Part shown: positions 58,087 to 64,000 of the stretch, piece after piece | Layout: every line of letters starts with the position of its first letter | Position numbering within the stretch: the stretch's first letter is position 1 | Assembly (NCBI RefSeq): GCF_025351295.1 | Contig: NZ_JANXWD010000003.1 | Coordinates: 1 to 64,000 of the forward strand | Length of the DNA: 64,000 nt | Direction: 5' to 3' | Source of the DNA: Phenylobacterium sp. | GTDB taxonomy: Bacteria > Pseudomonadota > Alphaproteobacteria > Caulobacterales > Caulobacteraceae | Position numbers and translations under genes: made by a program | The notes under the pieces: model-generated | Told to the model about the DNA's origin: nothing | Database searches by the model: none | Seen by the model: the letters and a program-made list of their open reading frames with translations, nothing else

Positions 58087-58388
58087 GCCCCGGCTCCGAT
58101 GACCCCGGGAGGTCTCGACGGCGAGGGCGCGGAAAATACGCAAAATCGCGGGCTTGGCAAGGCGCGTCGCACGATGGTGCGGCGGAGGTGTCCACGGCGG
58201 GCGCTTGACACGGACACGCCCGCCGCAGACGTCACGCATACGGACTGCACGGCCCGCCGCGAAACCAAGCGGAGCCTCGCCCGGATCGGCGGCGGAAACG
58301 ACCTCTCGAAACCGAGGGGTTGACCGCGGCGATTCCCGAGTGGCGCGCAGTTTGCTAGGGTCGCCTGGGGGGCGCCCGAAGTGGGACC

Positions 58389-59117
58389 ATGCTGAAGCGC
58401 GCGATGGACATCGCCGAGGCCGCGCTCGCGGCCGCGTCGCCGCAGGCGGCGAGCGAAGGCTTCTTCGCGGCCCTGACCGACATCGGTGCATCCTATCTGC
58501 AGACCCGGCTCTATCGCCGCCCGCTGACCCCGCTGACCTCGGCGGCGCATTTCGCGGCCGGCGGCATCGTCTCGCGGGTCGCGCCCGAGAGCTGGCGCGA
58601 GGGCAGCCCGGCGTTCGACTACGTCTGTTTCGAAAACAACCCCCTGCTGGAAGCCATCCGCGGCGGGATGACCCGCTACCGGTTCAGCGACTTCGCCCCG
58701 CGCGAGGTGTCCGGCTATGGCAGCTACTGGGAGGCGATGAGCGAGGCCGGGATCGCCGACGCGGTCTGCGCCACCTCCTATGGCCGCCACCGGACCATCG
58801 CCTCGCTGCACCTGGGCTTCCGGGACCCGGACCTGTCGCCCGAGGACGCCCTGGCGATCCAGCTGGCCGGGCTGATGCTGACCGAGCGGCTGATGACCTT
58901 CGCCGCCCCGCCCGGCGCCGACGAGGTGCGCCTGACCCACCGCGAGCGCGACGCCCTGGCCTGGGTGGCCGAGGGCAAGTCGGACTGGGAGATCTCGGTG
59001 ATCCTGGGGTGCGCCGAGACCACCGTGCGGTTCCACGTCGACAACGCGCGCCGCAAGCTGGGCGCGGTCAATCGGGCCCAGGCCGTGGCCCGGCTGGCAG
59101 CGGCGCGCCTGCTCTGA
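58389..59117 (+). CDS. LuxR-family regulator with autoinducer-binding-like N-terminal domain
   Basis: 242 aa; C-terminal LTHRERDALAWVAEGKSDWEISVILGCAETTVRFHVDNARRKLGAVNRAQAVARLA. Confidence 0.88.
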   Translation: MLKRAMDIAEAALAAASPQAASEGFFAALTDIGASYLQTRLYRRPLTPLTSAAHFAAGGIVSRVAPESWREGSPAFDYVCFENNPLLEAIRGGMTRYRFSDFAPREVSGYGSYWEAMSEAGIADAVCATSYGRHRTIASLHLGFRDPDLSPEDALAIQLAGLMLTERLMTFAAPPGADEVRLTHRERDALAWVAEGKSDWEISVILGCAETTVRFHVDNARRKLGAVNRAQAVARLAAARLL

Positions 59118-59200
59118 GGCCAGCGCTCGCCTGAGGGGCGCACGGCCTTGACCGTGGCGTATCGACGTTGGATCACTTCGCCAGGGTTGAGGACGAGACC

Positions 59201-59650
59201 ATGCGCAGATCTATCGTGGGCATCGCCGTGGCGATCGCCGCCATGGCTGGCGCGGCGCGGGCCGCCGACTATGTGGTGGTGAAATCCACCGATCCGGACA
59301 TCAAGGCCGGCCTGGCGCTGAACGGCGGCCAGAAGGTCGCCCTGGGCGCCGGCAAGACCCTGACGCTGATCGCGGCGGCCGGCGACGTGACCACCCTCAA
59401 GGGCGGCCCCTCGGGCGCGACGACGCCGGCGCGGCGGACCGCGGCCGCCGACGTCGGCAAGCTGGAGTCCCTGCGCACCCTGATCGATCCGCCGCCGCCC
59501 GGCCGGACCTTCGGCGGCCGCCGTGGCGGCGTCTGCCCCGACCCGACCACCCTGAAGACCCTGGACGATATCCTGGCGGTGCAGGCGGACGGCTGCGCGT
59601 CGGCCGCCCGGCAGGCCCTGGACGCCCTGGCGGGCTCCGCCGCGCACTAG
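59201..59650 (+). CDS. Small secreted hypothetical protein
   Basis: 149 aa; signal peptide MRRSIVGIAVAIAAMAGAARA; two Cys near the C-terminus. Confidence 0.7.
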   Translation: MRRSIVGIAVAIAAMAGAARAADYVVVKSTDPDIKAGLALNGGQKVALGAGKTLTLIAAAGDVTTLKGGPSGATTPARRTAAADVGKLESLRTLIDPPPPGRTFGGRRGGVCPDPTTLKTLDDILAVQADGCASAARQALDALAGSAAH

Positions 59651-61227
59651 GGGCCGGTGTAGAGCTCGCCCAGCGCCATGGCCGCCTGGCCGTGGGCCTG
59701 GTCCAGCGCGTCATGCACGGCGCCGGCGGCGATCTCGGCCTCGCGCTTGCCGTTGATGCGGTTGAGCGCGGCCCGGAGCGCCGTCGGGGCCGCGGGCGTC
59801 GCCACCGCCACCACATTGTCGACGCCGAACGGCGGCGCGGCGCGGGTGCGGGCCATCACGGTCCGGGCCTCGCCAGCCGCCATCCGGCCGTCGCCGTCCC
59901 CGTCCAGCGGGTAGAGCATCTGCACAGTGCCGTCGCCGGCCAGGTTGAAGGCGGTCAGGTAGACGGCCGCGCCCTTGTGGGTCACCGCCAGGTCGACGTT
60001 CTCGCCCGACTTGTAGAGCTGGCCCCTGGGCCGCGGGCCGATATCGACCTTGAGCTGCCGTTCGTTGGCGGAGCCCGCCAGCTCGCCGATCACCCGTCGC
60101 TTGACGATCACCCCGGCCAGGGCCTCGGCGCTGGTCAGGTTCTCCGCCACCCGGTCGCCTCGGGAATCGGTGACCCAGCCCTCCTTGGCCGACCAGGTCA
60201 GATCCGGGACGCCGCGCGGGATCGAGGCCCAGGGCCCCTTGCCGCCCAGCAAGTCGGCGGCCTCCTGGTCGGCGGCCTTCACCTCGATGGGCCGGTCCTG
60301 CGGCGGCGGCGCCTTCAGCGGCTGGAAGACCACGCTGCGCTCGTTGCGGGCCGGGACGAAGGTCGAGGCCCACTGCTGGGTGCTGGAGAGCTCGCGCGTG
60401 CGGGTCTCCAGGCTGGCGGCCAACTCGGCCAGGGACAGCTTGCCGTCGTCATCCAGGTCGGCGGCCAGGTGGCCGTTGGGGCGGCGATCCTTGAGCGTCC
60501 CCTCCAGGGCGTAGGTCAGCAGCCCGCGCGACGGAGAGTCGCCCCGCGGCAGCGGCCCCTCCAGAGCGAACTGGTTGTCCTGGGCCGCGCCCACATAGAC
60601 CAGGTTCGGCGGATCGCCGGCCGGCGCCACCGCGGCCGGGTCCGGCGGCCCGGGCGGCAGGGGGATGGCCATGGCGTTGGGCATGGCCTGGCGGGCCTTG
60701 AAGGCGCTCTTGACGGTGATCGAGCGGTTCATCGTGCCGCTGTGGCAGGCGTCGGCGATCTGCAGCAGATTGACCGTGGTCGGGAAGAAGTTGACCAGCC
60801 AGCCGTGCAGGTCGTCGTCGACGATGAACTGCTGCGGGTCCGGGTTGGCCGCCTTGAAGCCGCCCAGCACCAGGAACTCGTCCATGCCGTCGGTCTCGCT
60901 GGGATCGGCGCTGCGCGCCTGGGCCCCGTGGCCGGCGAAGTAGAAAATCACCCAGTCGCCCGGCTTCGCCCGCTTGCCCAGCGCCTCCAGCGCGCCGCGG
61001 ATATTGGCGCGGGTGGCCTGGCCGTCGCGCAGGGAGACGACGTCCGTGGCCCCCTCGCCCTTCAGCAGCGCCATCAGGGCCGCGGCGTCGTTGGGCGTGC
61101 CCTCCAGCGAAGGGATCGGGGCCGTGTACTGGGAGACCGCCACCACTAGGGCGCGGATCTCGGCCGTCGCGGGCGCCGCGATCCAGACCAGGGCCGCCGC
61201 CGCCAGTCCCGCGATCGCTCTGCGCAT
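59647..61227 (-). CDS. Exported caspase-family (peptidase C14) protein with DUF4384-like domain and two EF-hand-type loops
   Basis: Signal peptide; p20-like YFAGHGAQ (His) and IADACHSG (Cys); DLDDDGKLSLAE and DGDGDGRMAAGE; YKSGENVDLAVTHKGAAVYLTAFNLAGDGTVQMLYP. Confidence 0.88.
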   Translation of the reverse strand: MRRAIAGLAAAALVWIAAPATAEIRALVVAVSQYTAPIPSLEGTPNDAAALMALLKGEGATDVVSLRDGQATRANIRGALEALGKRAKPGDWVIFYFAGHGAQARSADPSETDGMDEFLVLGGFKAANPDPQQFIVDDDLHGWLVNFFPTTVNLLQIADACHSGTMNRSITVKSAFKARQAMPNAMAIPLPPGPPDPAAVAPAGDPPNLVYVGAAQDNQFALEGPLPRGDSPSRGLLTYALEGTLKDRRPNGHLAADLDDDGKLSLAELAASLETRTRELSSTQQWASTFVPARNERSVVFQPLKAPPPQDRPIEVKAADQEAADLLGGKGPWASIPRGVPDLTWSAKEGWVTDSRGDRVAENLTSAEALAGVIVKRRVIGELAGSANERQLKVDIGPRPRGQLYKSGENVDLAVTHKGAAVYLTAFNLAGDGTVQMLYPLDGDGDGRMAAGEARTVMARTRAAPPFGVDNVVAVATPAAPTALRAALNRINGKREAEIAAGAVHDALDQAHGQAAMALGELYTGP

Positions 61228-61435
61228 GTCGCCACCTCTCGAAAGCCGCCGCCAACTAATGACCGCGCCGCCGCCCACCACAAGCCGGGCGCTCAGGGAT
61301 TTCTACGGACGCGACGTCGTGCCGGAGGCGGCGCGCCTGCGCCGGCCGGTCGCGCGAGGGTTGGCGCAGGTTCGTGGTAGGGGGTAGTAGGGCGCGCCGC
61401 GGATCGGCGGCAGGCACAAGGATACGGTTCGGCGC

Positions 61436-62809
61436 ATGAGCGCGTCCCAGGCGGAACAGATCGCCGGCGTCCGGCCGATCCTGCGGCGGGTGATCGGCAA
61501 CGCCGGCCTGCTGCTGGGCGGACGCACGGTGAACGCGGTCCTGGGCCTGGCCTATATGGCGATCGCCGCCCGCGCCCTGGGCGCCGCCGAGCTGGGCGCC
61601 CTGGTGCTGATCCAGGCTTTCGCCCAGTTCCTCGGCGAGGTGGTGAAGTTCCAGTCCTGGCAGACGATCCTGCACTACGGCGCGCGGCCGCTGGCCGAGG
61701 GCCGCAAGGCGGACTTCCAGCAGGTGCTGCGTTTCACCCTGATCCTGGACCTGGCCAGCACGGCGATCGGGATCGCGGTGGGGATCGCCGGCTCCCTGCT
61801 GTTCGCGGGCCGGCTGGGCTGGACGACCCACCAGGCCCCCGCCGCCGCCCTGTTCATGTTCACCATCGCCTTCATGGTCTCGGCCACGCCGCTGGGCCTG
61901 CTCAGGCTGTTCGACCGGTTCGACGTGATGGCGCGGCAGGCCGCGCTGATCGCCTTTCTGCGGCTGGTGGGCAGCGGCGTGGCGCTGGCGCTGCACGCGC
62001 CCATGCAGGGCTTCCTGCTGGCTTGGGCGGCGGGCACCGTCGGCAGCTGGCTGTACCTCGCAGGCGGCGCGTTCGGCGAGCTGCGCAGGCGCGGGCTGCT
62101 GGAAGGGTTCTCCTGGCGCGGACCGCTGGCGTCGGGCCTGCCGGGCGTCTGGCGCTTCGCCTGGAACACCAATCTGTCGGCGACGCTGGACGTCGCCTTC
62201 ACCCATGTCGCCACCCTGATGGTCGGCGGCCTGGTGGGCCCGTCGCAGGCGGCGTTCTGGCGGGTGGGCCGGCAGGTGGCCGACGCCATGGCCAAGCCGG
62301 CCAAGCTGCTGACCCCGGCGCTCTATCCCGAGCTGGCGCGGCTGCGGGCCGATGGCCGCGACCACGCCATGTGGCGGCTGGCGCGCAACGTGGGCCTGCT
62401 GGCCGGCGGGGTCGGCCTGGTGCTGCTGGCGGCCAGCGCCGTCATCGGGCCGTGGCTGCTGACGCTCACGCTGGGCAAAGCGTTCGCCCCGGCCGCCGCG
62501 GTGATGACCTGGCAGGTGGCCGCCGCGGTGATCGGAATCTTCGCCCTGCCGCTGGAGCCGATGCTGATTTCCCTGGGCAAGCCGGGGGCGGCCGTGCGGG
62601 TACGATTGGGGGTCAGCGCCGCCTTCCTGGGCGTCCTGGCCTTCCTCGTGACCCGGTTCGGCCTTATAGGCGCAGGCGCGGGCCTGGTGGGCGCGGCCAG
62701 CGCCCTTGCCCTGGGCATGCTGTGGTTCATCCTCAGAGAGAATGGGAATCGGCCGGCGGCGACCCTGCCGGCCCCGGCGCCCATTGAACGACTGGAAGGC
62801 GAAGTTTGA
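61436..62809 (+). CDS. Lipopolysaccharide/oligosaccharide flippase-like membrane protein (MATE/MOP superfamily)
   Basis: 457 aa; many TM helices; ILRRVIGNAGLLLGGRTVNAVLGLAYMAIAARALGAAELGALVLIQAF. Confidence 0.88.
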   Translation: MSASQAEQIAGVRPILRRVIGNAGLLLGGRTVNAVLGLAYMAIAARALGAAELGALVLIQAFAQFLGEVVKFQSWQTILHYGARPLAEGRKADFQQVLRFTLILDLASTAIGIAVGIAGSLLFAGRLGWTTHQAPAAALFMFTIAFMVSATPLGLLRLFDRFDVMARQAALIAFLRLVGSGVALALHAPMQGFLLAWAAGTVGSWLYLAGGAFGELRRRGLLEGFSWRGPLASGLPGVWRFAWNTNLSATLDVAFTHVATLMVGGLVGPSQAAFWRVGRQVADAMAKPAKLLTPALYPELARLRADGRDHAMWRLARNVGLLAGGVGLVLLAASAVIGPWLLTLTLGKAFAPAAAVMTWQVAAAVIGIFALPLEPMLISLGKPGAAVRVRLGVSAAFLGVLAFLVTRFGLIGAGAGLVGAASALALGMLWFILRENGNRPAATLPAPAPIERLEGEV

Positions 62810-64000
62810 TCCTGACCCCGACCGCTCCGGACCGCCCGTTCCGCGTGGACGGCTTCGCGACCCTGACCGACGCCCTGGACTTCGCCGCCGGCGGGCCGAC
62901 CGGCGTCAACCTCTACGGCCTGCGCGGCGAGCTGAACGCCGTGGTCCCCTATGCGGAGCTGCGTGAGCGCGCCCGGGCCTTGGCCGTGCGCCTGCTCGCC
63001 GCCGGGCTGACGCCACTGGACCGGGTCGGCCTGGTGGCCGACACCGACCTCGATTTCATCACCACCTTCTTCGCCTGCCAGTACGCCCGCCTGACGCCCG
63101 CGCCCCTGCCGTTGCCGGCCCCGCTTGGCGGGCGCGAGGCCTATGTGGAACAGATCGGCCGCATGCTGGGCTCGGCCAAGGCCGCCGCCGTGTTCGGCCC
63201 CGAGAGCCTGCTGCCCTGGCTGCAGGAGGCCGCCGCCGCCAGCGGCGTCGGCGTCGCGATGTCGATCACCGCCCTGCCGGACGCGCCGCCCGCCGACCTG
63301 CCGCCGCCGGGCGCGGACGATCCCTGCTACGTCCAGTTCTCCTCGGGCAGCACGCGCAATCCGACCGGCGTGCTCTGCACCCACCGCGCCCTGATGGCCA
63401 ACGCCATGGCGATCACCAAACACGGGCTGAGGGTGGTCCCGGAGGACCGGGCGCTGTCGTGGCTGCCGCTCTACCACGACATGGGGCTGGTGGGCTTCCT
63501 GCTGAGCCCGATGGCCGTGCAGATGAGCATCGACCTGCTGCCCACAGGGGCCTTCGTGCGCCGGCCGCTGATGTGGCTGGACCTGATCTCCAAGAACCGG
63601 GCGACGATCTCCTACAGCCCCAGCTTCGGCTACGACCTGTGCGCCCGGCGGGGCGACGGCACGCGCGAGGGCCTGGACCTCTCGGCTTGGCGGATCGCCG
63701 GCTGCGGCGGCGACATGGTCCGCCCGGCGCCCCTGCTGAGCTTCGCCGAGCGCTATGCGGCGGCGGGCTTCAGCGCCAAGGCCTTCGTGCCCAGCTACGG
63801 CATGGCCGAGGCCACCCTGGCGCTGACCATGGCGCCGCTGGGCCAGGGCCTGCGCTTCGACACCGTCGACGTCGACCGGATGGAGCGCGACGGGCGCGTC
63901 AAGACGGCCTCAGGCGCCCGCAGCCGCCCGTTCGTCCGCTGCGGTCCAGTGCTGCCGGCGCATGAGCTGGAGGTCCGCGACCCGGCCGGCGCGCGGGCGC
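62806..64000 (+). CDS. Fatty acyl-AMP ligase (FAAL-type adenylate-forming enzyme), runs off right edge
   Basis: TTG start in TTGA overlap; frame reads MILTPTAPDRPFRVDGFATLTDALDF...YVQFSSGSTRNPTGVLCTHRALMANAMAI...LSWLPLYHDMGLVGFLLSP...FVPSYGMAEATLALTMAP; not in the supplied ORF list. Confidence 0.92.
   Translation, partial: MILTPTAPDRPFRVDGFATLTDALDFAAGGPTGVNLYGLRGELNAVVPYAELRERARALAVRLLAAGLTPLDRVGLVADTDLDFITTFFACQYARLTPAPLPLPAPLGGREAYVEQIGRMLGSAKAAAVFGPESLLPWLQEAAAASGVGVAMSITALPDAPPADLPPPGADDPCYVQFSSGSTRNPTGVLCTHRALMANAMAITKHGLRVVPEDRALSWLPLYHDMGLVGFLLSPMAVQMSIDLLPTGAFVRRPLMWLDLISKNRATISYSPSFGYDLCARRGDGTREGLDLSAWRIAGCGGDMVRPAPLLSFAERYAAAGFSAKAFVPSYGMAEATLALTMAPLGQGLRFDTVDVDRMERDGRVKTASGARSRPFVRCGPVLPAHELEVRDPAGARA

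Noticed and set aside
59692-61149. 485-aa plus-strand ORF opposite the caspase-like gene
   Set aside because: Shadow frame without recognisable motifs.

Overview
GC-rich (alphaproteobacterial-looking; Caulobacterales/Sphingomonadales-like by inference) window with dense, compact coding on both strands. Most of it (about 0.2-55.7 kb) is a catabolic region: three tannase/feruloyl-esterase-family proteins, a six-gene minus-strand operon (tannase, amidohydrolase, acyl-CoA synthetase, enoyl-CoA hydratase, MFS, alcohol dehydrogenase) next to a TonB receptor and an IclR regulator, a divergent hydantoinase A/B plus isochorismatase-type amidase operon, a LeuCD-like dehydratase plus ICL/PEP-mutase lyase, a Rieske oxygenase with a TetR regulator, MmgE/PrpD and EthD proteins, two adjacent DUF1838-like proteins, an FAD-linked oxidase, two further IclR regulators, a LysR regulator, an FAD monooxygenase and an aldehyde dehydrogenase. 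The catabolic region is followed by a scar of truncated genes (GH65 C-terminus, P-type ATPase, OYE N-terminus) that abuts a tRNA-Lys(CTT). Beyond the tRNA lie a LuxR-type regulator, a caspase-like protein with two EF-hand-type loops, a flippase-like protein and a fatty acyl-AMP ligase that runs off the window and is missing from the ORF track. Most notable observations: (1) a set of alpha/beta-hydrolase-like proteins, two of them tandem-domain fusions, whose nucleophile elbow reads GxH[ST]G instead of GxSxG; (2) an ATGCATnnATGTG motif found once upstream of the TonB receptor and twice, 21 bp apart, in the tannase/hydantoinase divergent promoter; (3) a LeuCD/PEP-mutase-family gene set resembling a substituted-malate dehydratase/lyase module; (4) the multi-gene scar at the tRNA-Lys. 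No CRISPR array, transposase or integrase was seen.
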